Source: a virus
Direction: 5' to 3' (one strand)
Virus record (IMG/VR): IMGVR_UViG_3300050821_012381
Location: 1 to 56,349 of that record
Length of the DNA: 56,349 nt
In this document: positions 47,727 to 56,325 of the stretch, one piece after another
How the letters are laid out: each line of letters begins with the position of its first letter
Position numbering within the stretch: position 1 is the stretch's first letter
Position numbers and translations under genes: made by a program
The notes under the pieces: generated by a model
Told to the model about the DNA's origin: nothing
The model's database searches: none
The model's input: only the letters and a program-made list of their open reading frames with translations

Positions 47727-48448
47727 AATTGCTCCTGTCACCGCGAGTCAGTGAAGACTCCATCACCGTGCGCGACGCGGCTATCAAAGCCGGCTGGGAG
47801 GTCGTGCGGTTGCAGGGTTGGCGAACAGAGCTCGTAACTGACGTGGGCGCGATCTACGGCGAGACGCTGTGGGCCCGCGCCGTTGCCTCTCAGGTTGGTC
47901 GCGTCCTGTTGGAGCCGCCGCTGGACTGGCTGACGAGGCTACCGCACGAACGGCTCAGGCGTTCCGTTCGATTCGGTACGCTCGATTCTCTCTGGCCGAT
48001 CGCGCTTCCCGCGTTCATAAAGCCCGCGGATGACAAACGATTCACGGCTGCTGTGTACCACACACTGGACTGGTCAGGCATCGAGGGGCCGATCTTGGTC
48101 AGCGACCCGGTCAATATTTTGGCGGAATGGCGTGTGTGGGTGCTCGAAGGATGCGCGGTTGCCTCAAGTCTCTACAAAGGCGACGCGGGCCGAGATCCGT
48201 CCCATTCTTTGGCCAGTGTCGAACTTGTTGCCGAACTGGCCTGCAAGGCCGCAGCCGAATGGACACCGCGCGCGCTGGTGGTAGATATCGGATGGACCGA
48301 TGCTGGCAACTTCGTGGTGATCGAGGCCAACCCGTGTTTCGGCTCAGGCATCTATGATGCCGACCCAGCAGAAGTGCTAGAAGTGCTTCAGGGGGCCTGT
48401 GTGGAGCAAGCGCCGGCAGGCTTCACACAGTCAGTGTCAATCGAGTAG
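47723..48448 (+). CDS. ATP-grasp domain protein
   Basis: A 241-residue protein. GTG at 47723 overlaps the upstream TGA. The ATP-grasp features are PAFIKPADDKRF, then ILAEWRVWVLEGCAVASS and VVDIGWTDAGNFVVIEANPCFGSG split over the metal-binding strands (Asp, Glu, Asn). It resembles the DUF4343-type ATP-grasp of phages. The family joins a carboxylate to an amine or thiol using ATP; the substrate is unknown. It closes the rightward block. Confidence 0.75.
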   Translation: MKLLLSPRVSEDSITVRDAAIKAGWEVVRLQGWRTELVTDVGAIYGETLWARAVASQVGRVLLEPPLDWLTRLPHERLRRSVRFGTLDSLWPIALPAFIKPADDKRFTAAVYHTLDWSGIEGPILVSDPVNILAEWRVWVLEGCAVASSLYKGDAGRDPSHSLASVELVAELACKAAAEWTPRALVVDIGWTDAGNFVVIEANPCFGSGIYDADPAEVLEVLQGACVEQAPAGFTQSVSIE

Positions 48449-48537
48449 GACCAGAATGACAGATCAGGCACGCCCCGACGGAGGCAGGCGACCGTGCTGG
48501 CCCTCGGTATTTCGGTATCCGTCAAAATCGATGAGTG

Positions 48538-49104
48538 TTACGGCACAAATCCCAGCGCATCAAACTCAGTGCTGTCCGTGGCCAGATTGACGCCCTGTCC
48601 CGCCTGATGTTGGAAACTCACCTTGTAGATGTCGAGCCCCGGCAGATTGCCATACGCACTCAACGGAATGACGTACGTGTTCCACTGACCGATCACCATC
48701 GGATTCGGGCCGTATTGCATGATGTTGACGCCACCGGGCTTGCTACCGGGAATTGGAACGTCACCAATCATTTCCATCCCTGAGATGAACGTCGAAGGCT
48801 GTGTGGGCCGGATTTTGATCGTGAGTTTGGTGTAGGGCTTGGTGTCGAGATTGTCGTTCGGCATGCGCGGTTGCCAAGCGGCATCGCCTTTCAGGAGCAC
48901 CGTCGTTCCATACTTCAGCGACCACGGTTGGTTGCCGTAGCTGTAGTCCTTGTTGCCGTTGGTCGCGACACCAGCGTTGAAGATGTAGAACGTACCTTTG
49001 GCCGGCGGAGTCACCACGGGTGGCTGAACTGGGGGCGTGACGGTTGTCGGCGTCAGAGTGTAGGTGCCTGGGCCCAAGGTGCCTGAAAGGGTAATGGTGA
49101 CCAT
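48538..49104 (-). CDS. Putative carbohydrate-binding-like virion protein, 188 aa
   Basis: ATG at 49104 (MVTITLSGTLGPG). After a Pro/Thr linker comes a beta-sandwich (FYIFNAGVATNGNKDY, LKYGTTVLLKGDAAWQP, KLTIKIRP, YKVSFQHQAGQGVN) like a carbohydrate-binding module. Last gene of the late block, convergent with the ATP-grasp gene at 90 bases; no terminator is seen between them. Confidence 0.55.
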   Translation of the reverse strand: MVTITLSGTLGPGTYTLTPTTVTPPVQPPVVTPPAKGTFYIFNAGVATNGNKDYSYGNQPWSLKYGTTVLLKGDAAWQPRMPNDNLDTKPYTKLTIKIRPTQPSTFISGMEMIGDVPIPGSKPGGVNIMQYGPNPMVIGQWNTYVIPLSAYGNLPGLDIYKVSFQHQAGQGVNLATDSTEFDALGFVP

Positions 49105-49111
49105 AGTAGCC

Positions 49112-49312
49112 TCAGTGGGGGAATGCGTGATGGCCCCAATATCCGTTCGCGGCATAGAGCAGGGCGATCAGCATGACGAGCCCCAGGACTGCCCAGACAA
49201 ACACCTGAGCACCTGCCGGAACGGCTGGCATGATAAATCGGGCGATGATGAAATAGGCCGCGGCCAGAATCAGAACGATGATCAGGAAGCCGATGAGCCA
49301 ACTGAAGTCCAT
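49112..49312 (-). CDS. Two-pass membrane protein, 66 aa
   Basis: Two hydrophobic helices (LIGFLIIVLILAAAYFIIA and VFVWAVLGLVMLIALLYAA). Size and place after the spanins fit a small holin or antiholin. Ends in Gly/His-rich tail. Confidence 0.55.
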   Translation of the reverse strand: MDFSWLIGFLIIVLILAAAYFIIARFIMPAVPAGAQVFVWAVLGLVMLIALLYAANGYWGHHAFPH

Positions 49313-49319
49313 AGATCAC

Positions 49320-49826
49320 CTATAACTGTGGCGTTATCTCAGCAATCAACGCTTGGAGGCGGCTGGCGTTCCGGCGGCACTCGTTGCGGGCGGCGATAAG
49401 TAGCTCTCCAGCTCGGTCAATGCCTGGGTCTCCGCTGGCTGTAGGAGCTGAGGATCGATCACCGGTTTGGGGCAACTGAGCACTCGCGGCGGCTCGGGTG
49501 GCTTGGGCGGCACTGAGCAACTGCTCAAGGCGATGCACGCGAGCGACAGTAGCGTCCCGGTCAGCAGCGGTCTGAACGTTTTCATTGGCGAGTACCACCA
49601 TGGCGGCTTGATTGTTTCGGGTCGTTTCCTGTGCTTGTGCGAGCTGATCTGAGAGCGTCTTTCGGACCGCCTCTTCACCTTTGGCCCTTTCTACCGCGTC
49701 GGCCGCTTGAAGGCTCGTATAGCGCCCATGCCAGGGATTCAGGTGATAGCCGGTATAGGTGCCCGCACCGAAAACCACCAGGACGGCGGCGATGTAGGGC
49801 AGATAGCGCAATAGAAGGACGCTCAT
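49320..49826 (-). CDS. Rz-like inner-membrane spanin
   Basis: A 168-residue protein with an N-terminal membrane anchor (LLRYLPYIAAVLVVFGAGTY) and a long periplasmic helix with coiled-coil heptads (AEAVRK, LSDQLAQAQETTRNNQAAM). Rz spanins join the inner to the outer membrane with an Rz1 lipoprotein and fuse them at the end of lysis. Its partner is encoded inside it in another frame. Confidence 0.75.
   Translation of the reverse strand: MSVLLLRYLPYIAAVLVVFGAGTYTGYHLNPWHGRYTSLQAADAVERAKGEEAVRKTLSDQLAQAQETTRNNQAAMVVLANENVQTAADRDATVARVHRLEQLLSAAQATRAAASAQLPQTGDRSSAPTASGDPGIDRAGELLIAARNECRRNASRLQALIAEITPQL
49346..49585 (-). CDS. Rz1-like outer-membrane spanin lipoprotein (embedded)
   Basis: A 79-residue protein encoded wholly within the Rz gene in a different frame. 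It has a lipoprotein signal (MKTFRPLLTGTLLSLAC...) with lipobox LSSC (Cys23), then a Pro-rich periplasmic part (SVPPKPPEPPRVLSCPKP). The embedded layout matches the lambda Rz/Rz1 pair. Confidence 0.8.
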   Translation of the reverse strand: MKTFRPLLTGTLLSLACIALSSCSVPPKPPEPPRVLSCPKPVIDPQLLQPAETQALTELESYLSPPATSAAGTPAASKR

Positions 49827-50128
49827 TGAGTTGGGCCCATTGGAGTTTGAACGTGCGTCACTACCGAGCTCGAAGCGAGCGTTCCGGGCGGAATAGGGTC
49901 TTCGGAGGTGCGCTGCCGGGAGAACCAGAAATTCATGAGGCTGCCGACTGAACCGCTCAAGATGCCCAGCAACGTAATCATCATGTCGTGATATTCGCCA
50001 GGGACCTTGACGATCCCGAACAGGAACAGAGTCAGCACAAAGAAGTATCCCAAGATGAATACAACCGAGAGTGTTGCTTGAAAGTAGGCGGTCCCTCGGT
50101 GCGTTAGAGGCTTTATTTGAGTCGTCAT
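49823..50128 (-). CDS. Putative holin, 101 aa
   Basis: ATG at 50128 overlaps the endolysin TGA as ATGA. Two membrane helices (VVFILGYFFVLTLFLFGIV and MITLLGILSGSVGSLMNFWF) with a Lys-containing start and a Pro-rich end, matching many phage holins. It releases endolysin by making membrane holes. Confidence 0.65.
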   Translation of the reverse strand: MTTQIKPLTHRGTAYFQATLSVVFILGYFFVLTLFLFGIVKVPGEYHDMMITLLGILSGSVGSLMNFWFSRQRTSEDPIPPGTLASSSVVTHVQTPMGPTQ

Positions 50129-50586
50129 GCTACCGCCCCGCCCGACTGTGTGTAAGCCGACTGGAGTGATGCCAATGTGTTCTGGTGCTGACCGTAGCTG
50201 TTGCCCGGCAGGCTGGCCCATATGCTCGTGCACTTTGCCACCGCTGACTCAAGCCGGCCCGCAGTCACATCCTCCAGCGCATGCCGCTCGCGGATCATCT
50301 GGGTTGCTATAGCATCCTGGGATGCGGGGCTGAAATCCGGTAAGTGCAGGCTGGCCTTATAGGCATCGTAGAAGCGTTCGAGGATCTGATAGCGGCCGGC
50401 CGCGGTACTGGTGAGGGTTGGCGAGAGGCGTACTGCAATCCGCGGATGGTCGGCATAGCTTGCGAACAAATGCGGATGGGCCGGACTGCTTCCCACGATA
50501 CAGTTGTATCCGTGATCCCCGATAAACTCGGTGCCCTCGCTAATGGCAATCATCGTCAAAAAGGCGTCCAGGTTGCTCACGATCAT
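50125..50586 (-). CDS. Endolysin, lambda R-like lytic transglycosylase
   Basis: A 153-residue protein that follows lambda R closely in pattern: FLTMIAISEGTEF with catalytic Glu17, HGYNCIVGSS, ADHPRIAVRLSPTLTSTAAGRYQ, DFSPASQDAIATQMI and WASLPGNSYGQ. It cleaves peptidoglycan. There is no signal peptide, so it depends on the holin. ATG overlaps the upstream TGA as ATGA. Confidence 0.9.
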   Translation of the reverse strand: MIVSNLDAFLTMIAISEGTEFIGDHGYNCIVGSSPAHPHLFASYADHPRIAVRLSPTLTSTAAGRYQILERFYDAYKASLHLPDFSPASQDAIATQMIRERHALEDVTAGRLESAVAKCTSIWASLPGNSYGQHQNTLASLQSAYTQSGGAVA

Positions 50587-50792
50587 AAAGCCTTCGCCTT
50601 GTTGGCATCTGCGGTGCCTTGAAGGTATGCGGCATCCCCGGTGGCCTTGACTAGGGCATCTTTCATGCTGTTGGTAGCTTTCTCGATCTTCTGGATGTTG
50701 AACCCGTTCCTCAAACTGAGGATCGCACTCGTCAAAGACGTGATCAGCGTCGCTGTCGATGCCATGACCAGTGCGACCTCAGTAGTTGTCAT
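50583..50792 (-). CDS. Small membrane protein near endolysin, 69 aa
   Basis: One hydrophobic segment at residues 5-26 (EVALVMASTATLITSLTSAI) and a helical, Lys-rich end. It may be an antiholin or a tail-associated protein. Confidence 0.5.
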   Translation of the reverse strand: MTTTEVALVMASTATLITSLTSAILSLRNGFNIQKIEKATNSMKDALVKATGDAAYLQGTADANKAKAL

Positions 50793-50793
50793 A

Positions 50794-50994
50794 TCAACAA
50801 TTACTGGCGATCCAGTGGAAGGTTTTTGACACCTTGTGTGTTTCCTTCTCGCTCCAGTCGTTCACATCCTTGGCCAGGATCGCATCGACTGCATCCACCT
50901 CATTGGTGGGTATCAGGCCGTGTACGAGAGGATTCTGCAATGCCGTCTTCATGGCATTTCTGATGATGATTGTTCCGCCGCCACCCATGTTCAT
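50794..50994 (-). CDS. Small hypothetical protein, 66 aa
   Basis: Gly-rich start (MNMGGGGTIIIRNAM) and a helical end (VDAVDAILAKDVNDWSEKE). Overlaps the upstream gene as ATGA. Not recognised. Confidence 0.5.
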   Translation of the reverse strand: MNMGGGGTIIIRNAMKTALQNPLVHGLIPTNEVDAVDAILAKDVNDWSEKETHKVSKTFHWIASNC

Positions 50995-51482
50995 TTCTCC
51001 TTCAGGGTTTTTTGCAGGCCATAGGCCTCGATGAGTTTTTGGTTCACGGCCACCTCGGCCTTCAGATCCGAGAATTCATGGGTCTTGAACCAATCCAGAT
51101 TGTACTGTTTCAATCGCTCCTCGGTGCCAGCATCGCGAATGACGGATATGCACCAGACATTCACACTAATGGACAGTGCCAACAGGAGCGCCACCATGAT
51201 TTCACGGGGATCTTTCGGGAGCGTGAAACGGGTCACTTGGACCGGAGCACTGTTGCCGTGAATTGAATCGTTCGATGACGAGTCTTTCATGGCGTGCTGC
51301 TGCTCCCACAGCTCTTTTCTGGCTTCGAAGGCGGTGGATGCCTCGGCGCGCAACTCGTCCGACTTGGTTGGATCATGTTCGTGTCTAGCATCTTCATGCA
51401 GATGAGTACCCCAGAATTGCAGAGCGTTGAGAGCTGCAACTATGTGTTTGAATTTTAACCAGACCTTGATCCGCTGATCCAT
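50991..51482 (-). CDS. Membrane protein, 163 aa
   Basis: Hydrophilic N-terminal 85 residues, a membrane segment at about 93-115 (IMVALLLALSISVNVWCIS), then a helical end with QKLIEAYGLQKTL. Possibly a virion-associated or lysis accessory protein. Confidence 0.5.
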   Translation of the reverse strand: MDQRIKVWLKFKHIVAALNALQFWGTHLHEDARHEHDPTKSDELRAEASTAFEARKELWEQQHAMKDSSSNDSIHGNSAPVQVTRFTLPKDPREIMVALLLALSISVNVWCISVIRDAGTEERLKQYNLDWFKTHEFSDLKAEVAVNQKLIEAYGLQKTLKEK

Positions 51483-51498
51483 TGACGTTCCATGGCCG

Positions 51499-51888
51499 CT
51501 ATTTCCGAGTGTGATGATTTCTTAACTTCGGGATCGACAACGTTTCCGCAACTCCGGTTACGCGGTTCCTCCAATCTTCGAAATCATTGATGTTGCCACT
51601 CACTGTCTTCAGGTCACCTTTCATCTCAATCTGAGCGTCGGATACCTGCCGAACCTCGCCGCGCATTTCTTTTACCTCGATGGTCAGGTCGGAGACGCTC
51701 TTGGCGAGCATCTCCTGATCTGCCTGCCGGTGCCCCATTGTGACGCTGACACTAATCAGGCTGGAAGCGATTGCGATCAACCCGCCGCCAGCCCATGGAA
51801 CCAAGGAGCGCCAATTGTCTGCAGCACGCCGGAGAAGTGGTGTGACGATGGTGTCTTCTTCTGGCATAACTAACTTTACGCTGTTCAT
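51499..51888 (-). CDS. Membrane-anchored coiled-coil protein, 129 aa
   Basis: ATG at 51888 overlaps the upstream stop as TGATG. A membrane segment (WAGGGLIAIASSLISVSVTM) at about residues 32-51, then a coiled coil (LAKSVSDLTIEVKEMRGEV). Function unknown. Confidence 0.5.
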   Translation of the reverse strand: MNSVKLVMPEEDTIVTPLLRRAADNWRSLVPWAGGGLIAIASSLISVSVTMGHRQADQEMLAKSVSDLTIEVKEMRGEVRQVSDAQIEMKGDLKTVSGNINDFEDWRNRVTGVAETLSIPKLRNHHTRK

Positions 51889-52079
51889 CAAGAATTTGAA
51901 ATCGTCTTGAATACAGCGGTTCCACCTCCGCTGCCCGCCGTGGTGCAAACCCACTCGAACACATTGCCAGAAACGGGGCCGCTGTTTCGAATCACATCCC
52001 CAATCGCCCATGCAAGTTTCCTTTTTATCTCCCTTTTATAGTCCGGTCGCAAACCATTGAAGAGATCTAGGCATGTCAT
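51888..52079 (-). CDS. Small hypothetical protein, 63 aa
   Basis: ATG at 52079 overlaps the spike TGA as ATGA. Reads YKREIKRKLAWAIGDVIRNSG, then GNVFEWVCTTAGSGG, a small beta segment. Function unknown. Confidence 0.5.
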   Translation of the reverse strand: MTCLDLFNGLRPDYKREIKRKLAWAIGDVIRNSGPVSGNVFEWVCTTAGSGGGTAVFKTISNS

Positions 52080-54058
52080 GCCACGAAATATCGCGCGCTT
52101 ACACAGACAGAAACGTTAGGCCCTACTGAAAACGCCGGCATTCTGATGCTGTTTGTCCCAGCTTCAATGAATCCGGCGCCAATTGCCGCGCTAGTTGCCT
52201 CATTGGCCACTAGTACCATGGCTGAACGGCGTAAGGCTACCGCCGGCAATCCTGTGATTGTCTGCCCTGAGGATGCCGATATGCCAACCGTATCAGTCAT
52301 CACGAATTCAACGTCAACTTGATTGCCATTGAACAAGCATCTGGTTTCATTGATGGTCAATATGCCACCGTGCGTGACCGTCCCCAACACTGGAGACCAA
52401 CTTTTATTAGTCGTTCCGGAGTCTATCCAATTGTCATTACTACGGGTGCCGATAGTCCAACGGCTACTGTCTCCAATCAACGTGTTGTTTGAGGACGTCC
52501 CTGGAACCGTGAGAATTGTGGAGACGGAATCCACTACTGAAAACTGCAATGCGGTCACCACCTGTATGCCATTGGAGGTAACCTCGATGACATTTCGGAT
52601 GTGGAAATTGTCCAGCGTTATACCCGCTTGCGCTGAAATCGCACGAACCTGAGTAGGGAGTTTGCAGCCGTCGATAGTCCAGCCGGTGTGGATAGACGAC
52701 CCTGCCCCAAAGAGAATTCCGTAATTTGGATTTGCTACCCCTCCTGCATTCTCTCCTTCGATGCCATAGAGTTGGACTTGGACTGTTGGTGCATTGGCAG
52801 GGTCGACGAAAATGAGTGACCGGCCGCCGACAGTTTCTGTTGTGCAACCGATCCACGTACCGAATGCCTTAAATGGGCCAGATAGCCCATCAAAACGCCA
52901 GCAATCCGCCTGTGCATTGGTGGATAAATTGATCCAATTGCCGCCCAAAATCTGGTGATCAATAGTGGAAACACTGCCGGTTGGAATAGTCTGGAATGAA
53001 GAAGTCAGTAGATTGATGTTGAACGAGGTCCATATGCCAGCAGCAGCCGAGCCGCTCGTGAAGGTATTCTGGTAGTAGCCGCCAATCCACTTGCAGCTCT
53101 CGGCTCCGTAGTCATACAAAACCGAAACCGTGAAATTGCCAGCCGCCGTACAATTGAGAAAGCTATGCGAGCCAGCCCCTCCTCCGGTGCTGTTCCTAGA
53201 TAGGAACCAGCAGGTCTGCGGATTTAATACGCCAGTACGAACCGCGACGTATTCAAAAGCAATTCCCTGAGTCCCCGTGCAATCGAATACATGATCATTG
53301 TGATTGGCAATGAGCGTGGCGCCACCAACACCTGCATTGATGGTAGGCCCTGCATCATTTCGGATAGTAATCCCGGGCAGATTAGGCTGATCTGAGGTCG
53401 TGAGATTGAGTGGGCCGTTGAGCAAATAAGGCGCGGTTGATCCATAGTGGACAGTCCCTCCCGCTACCATCGCCACCTCAATCGCAGTATTGAAGGCTGG
53501 CGCCATGTCAGTAGCGCCCGGAGAGGAATTTGTAGCGTAGCGATCCACGTACATTGGCGGATAGAAAAAGTTTATTGCAGTTGCCCCAACGGAAGTTTCT
53601 AACGCTGTTTGCGGATACAGAGTTGATGTTGATAGAAACTGATTGAAAAGAGCCTGGGTAAATACAGGATTTGCCAATGAAACATTTACACCGTCGCTGA
53701 CGATCAGCGTCCGACCTGACCCCAGGATGAGTGAGTTTCCGGTGACTATGGAAAAAGCCAGAGTGAACGAGCCCGTTGTCGCGTTGTTGATACTCCACAG
53801 TCCGCCAACTCCAGTAGGAATCTGATAGTTCAGGTTGGCCGTCATCGTGCCCGTAAACACGATATTGAGAGATCTATATTGAGACAGGGTAAGAGTTGTG
53901 ATGGGTGCTGTAATGCCTGTGACCGAAATCGATGTTGTGCCACCGAAAGCAACATCTATTGCAGACCAGTTCGCGTTGACAGGCGAGGCCCACGCATTGA
54001 CGTAGTCGCCTGATGCTGGCTCTTCGAGTCCCTTGTTGGTTGAAAACGTTGACGTCAT
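52076..54058 (-). CDS. Second beta-helix tail spike, 660 aa
   Basis: Starts MTSTFSTNKGLEEPASGDY, an N-terminal head-binding type start, followed by a beta region (LSQYRSLNIVFTGTMTANL). From about residue 170 the protein shows beta-helix features (GGTVHYGSTAPYLLNGPLNL, NDHVFDCTGTQGIAFEYVAV, FLNCTAAGNFTVSVLY). The C-terminal part (VDVEFVMTDTVGISASSGQ) resembles a trimerisation/chaperone domain. The genome thus has two separate spikes. Confidence 0.75.
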   Translation of the reverse strand: MTSTFSTNKGLEEPASGDYVNAWASPVNANWSAIDVAFGGTTSISVTGITAPITTLTLSQYRSLNIVFTGTMTANLNYQIPTGVGGLWSINNATTGSFTLAFSIVTGNSLILGSGRTLIVSDGVNVSLANPVFTQALFNQFLSTSTLYPQTALETSVGATAINFFYPPMYVDRYATNSSPGATDMAPAFNTAIEVAMVAGGTVHYGSTAPYLLNGPLNLTTSDQPNLPGITIRNDAGPTINAGVGGATLIANHNDHVFDCTGTQGIAFEYVAVRTGVLNPQTCWFLSRNSTGGGAGSHSFLNCTAAGNFTVSVLYDYGAESCKWIGGYYQNTFTSGSAAAGIWTSFNINLLTSSFQTIPTGSVSTIDHQILGGNWINLSTNAQADCWRFDGLSGPFKAFGTWIGCTTETVGGRSLIFVDPANAPTVQVQLYGIEGENAGGVANPNYGILFGAGSSIHTGWTIDGCKLPTQVRAISAQAGITLDNFHIRNVIEVTSNGIQVVTALQFSVVDSVSTILTVPGTSSNNTLIGDSSRWTIGTRSNDNWIDSGTTNKSWSPVLGTVTHGGILTINETRCLFNGNQVDVEFVMTDTVGISASSGQTITGLPAVALRRSAMVLVANEATSAAIGAGFIEAGTNSIRMPAFSVGPNVSVCVSARYFVA

Positions 54059-56325
54059 AGAGTCAGGCTCCGCCCCGCAATATCCAGCGCTCGAATGATC
54101 GATGCGTCAGGTGTTTTCAAAAGTGTTTCCGTACCCGCGTCGTTCATCTTTTTCGCGGTCTTATAGCGCTGTACCAATCTGCCCAGCAACGCCTCATGAT
54201 CGACCTTGCCGCCTGTAGCCCGGGTGATTATCGTCGAACTGGTAGGAGTATGAATGCCTGCTCCGGGCGCGGTGGCGTCCCGGGCAAATTTCAGTTTTGC
54301 CTCTTGTGTGGCCTTGATAGCCTTGGCGTCTTTGGAGTCCTTCAGTAACTTCGATCCAATCTTTTTGGCCGCGTAACCCACAGGGCCGACGTGGGCGGCG
54401 ATCAGATCAGCGCCATAGTCAGCGAGCGTACCTTTAATGCCAGGCGTTTCCGGGTACTGCGCACCGTACCTTTGTAATGTCAGGGCCGTGTTTGAGCGGT
54501 TTATAGTGGACGCTTTGCCTTCGTGGCCAACGTCATCCGACACACGCCGCAGATGTTCAACGTGTTGAACCGTGCTAGGGCTCATCAGAACGTCGGCCTT
54601 GTTAGACATGGCCTTGTGCGTATTGCGGAAATTCGCGTGGGCGAATTGTCCCTCATCAAACTCGTCCAACTTCGCGCTATCGCGCATTTTGTTCAGCGCG
54701 GATGCCTCGATAGCTGGCGAGAAATCCTGATTCTGTTGCATCACTTGTTTGAGACGCTCCACATAGGCACGCGATGCAGTTTGCCCATTGCCCAGAGCGT
54801 ATCGATCCATGAACGAGTCTGCCAGCGGAGAAGGCGCGCCTATGCGGTGCAGTCCATTGGGCGCCTTCGGCACATTGTCATTGACTGCAGCTTCATAAGC
54901 TGGATTTTGTTCGATGGTATCGAATCTCTTTTTCGCGGCGGCTGCAGCGATATCACGCAAACCCTTGAGTTTGGCCCCATCTTCGGTGAGAGGCATACTT
55001 TCCAACGCATTGCGCACGACCGTTGCGGCAGCGGCAGGACTACCCCTAGCACGTTGAACTTCGGCCAGATTGCTCAAAGCGCTGTTGAATGTCTCGAATG
55101 ACATGGGCTGCCCAGACGACAATGTGTCCATGACTTCCGAGATAGCCGGCTCATCAGCGGCGGTTTTGGTCAGTAGTTTTTGTTTCAACCGATCACGTAT
55201 CTGCTCGATGGTCTTGCCAGTATCGATCGGCATGGAGCCGCCCGCTGCATCCTCTAGCGCTTTGTACTTTGCGCGAGTATCCAGCACCGTTGCATTGTCC
55301 AGATCCTTTATGGCATCGACTGCTGTTTGGCCGTGATCGGCACTCGAGAGCTGCACGATGTCCGGGTTGGCGCGCCGACGAATCTCGCCCATGCTCATTC
55401 CGAGCTTTTTATTCTGATCGGTGATCGATTGAGAGAGAATCCCCTGCGTATCCGGATCGCCGCGAAGATTCTTCTCGTCTGAGATTTGCTGATCGTCTCG
55501 AGTAGCCTGTCCGTGGCGCAGTCGCAGCGGAGCCTCGCCCTCTGGCAGCGGTAGCGTATCTGCGTCAATGTGCCTCTGGAGAGCTTCCCGATTGTGATTG
55601 CTCGCCTTGGCTATCGCCCCCTTCAACTCAGGAGACACGCCTTCGAGCGACGGAGCCGCCTCGGCCGCGCCCATGTTGCCTTGAGATGCGGCTGCATTCT
55701 TCGCTAGGACTTCTTCGGCGGTCAGTGGCGCAACCGTAGGTCCCGCCCGACCCACTGGCGCGTATTTGTCGACGAATTTGCCGACCGCCTTAAATGGGGC
55801 TGCCGCTACGGTTTTGACGCCTGAAGCAGCTTCGCGTCCGCCTTTCGTTCCCAAGAGTGTAGCGACGTCTCCCACCACATCGGCAGTGCGTTCACCAGCC
55901 ACATTGGCAATTCCTTGGTGGACCAACTTCAGCCCAGCGGACACGGGAGAAAAGATGTGCCCGACCGTGTCAACAATGTCTTGACCACCCTGCGTGTGAG
56001 GTTGGTAGTTCAATATGGGATTGACGTCCTCGATTTTGCTCTTGATCTCGGCCCGGCCTTCTTCACCTGGCAACAGATCGTTGACGGCGTGATGGATTCC
56101 CTTCAGTGCACCTGATCCCAATGTGAGTCCCGCATCGCCGACATTCTTGGCCGCCTGAAGCCAGGTGTCGGGTTCTGGAGATTTCGGCGGCGGCGGTTTT
56201 TGAATTCCCTTAGGAACTTCGCCGGATGACAAAAAGTCATAGGTCGGATCGCTCGAAGTGGCAGGCACATCGCTCGGCTTTGCCGCGCCCGCTGCGAAAA
56301 ATTCGTATGTAGGATCATCGCTCAT
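54055..56325 (-). CDS. Large internal virion or ejection protein, 756 aa
   Basis: The N-terminus repeats DPTYEFFAAG and DPTYDFLSSG, a motif I associate with podovirus internal virion proteins. Helical throughout, with a hydrophobic stretch (AGLTLGSGALKGIHH) and Gln/Ala-rich helices (MRDSAKLDEFDEGQFAHANF). No lytic domain was seen. ATG at 56325 overlaps the TGA of the W-P-E-x-W protein if the ends join. Probably ejected with DNA. Confidence 0.6.
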   Translation of the reverse strand: MSDDPTYEFFAAGAAKPSDVPATSSDPTYDFLSSGEVPKGIQKPPPPKSPEPDTWLQAAKNVGDAGLTLGSGALKGIHHAVNDLLPGEEGRAEIKSKIEDVNPILNYQPHTQGGQDIVDTVGHIFSPVSAGLKLVHQGIANVAGERTADVVGDVATLLGTKGGREAASGVKTVAAAPFKAVGKFVDKYAPVGRAGPTVAPLTAEEVLAKNAAASQGNMGAAEAAPSLEGVSPELKGAIAKASNHNREALQRHIDADTLPLPEGEAPLRLRHGQATRDDQQISDEKNLRGDPDTQGILSQSITDQNKKLGMSMGEIRRRANPDIVQLSSADHGQTAVDAIKDLDNATVLDTRAKYKALEDAAGGSMPIDTGKTIEQIRDRLKQKLLTKTAADEPAISEVMDTLSSGQPMSFETFNSALSNLAEVQRARGSPAAAATVVRNALESMPLTEDGAKLKGLRDIAAAAAKKRFDTIEQNPAYEAAVNDNVPKAPNGLHRIGAPSPLADSFMDRYALGNGQTASRAYVERLKQVMQQNQDFSPAIEASALNKMRDSAKLDEFDEGQFAHANFRNTHKAMSNKADVLMSPSTVQHVEHLRRVSDDVGHEGKASTINRSNTALTLQRYGAQYPETPGIKGTLADYGADLIAAHVGPVGYAAKKIGSKLLKDSKDAKAIKATQEAKLKFARDATAPGAGIHTPTSSTIITRATGGKVDHEALLGRLVQRYKTAKKMNDAGTETLLKTPDASIIRALDIAGRSLTL

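Noticed and set aside
48456-48590. Rightward frame of 44 codons after the ATP-grasp gene
   Set aside because: It overlaps the end of the convergent 188-residue gene, has no ribosome-binding site and no motif.
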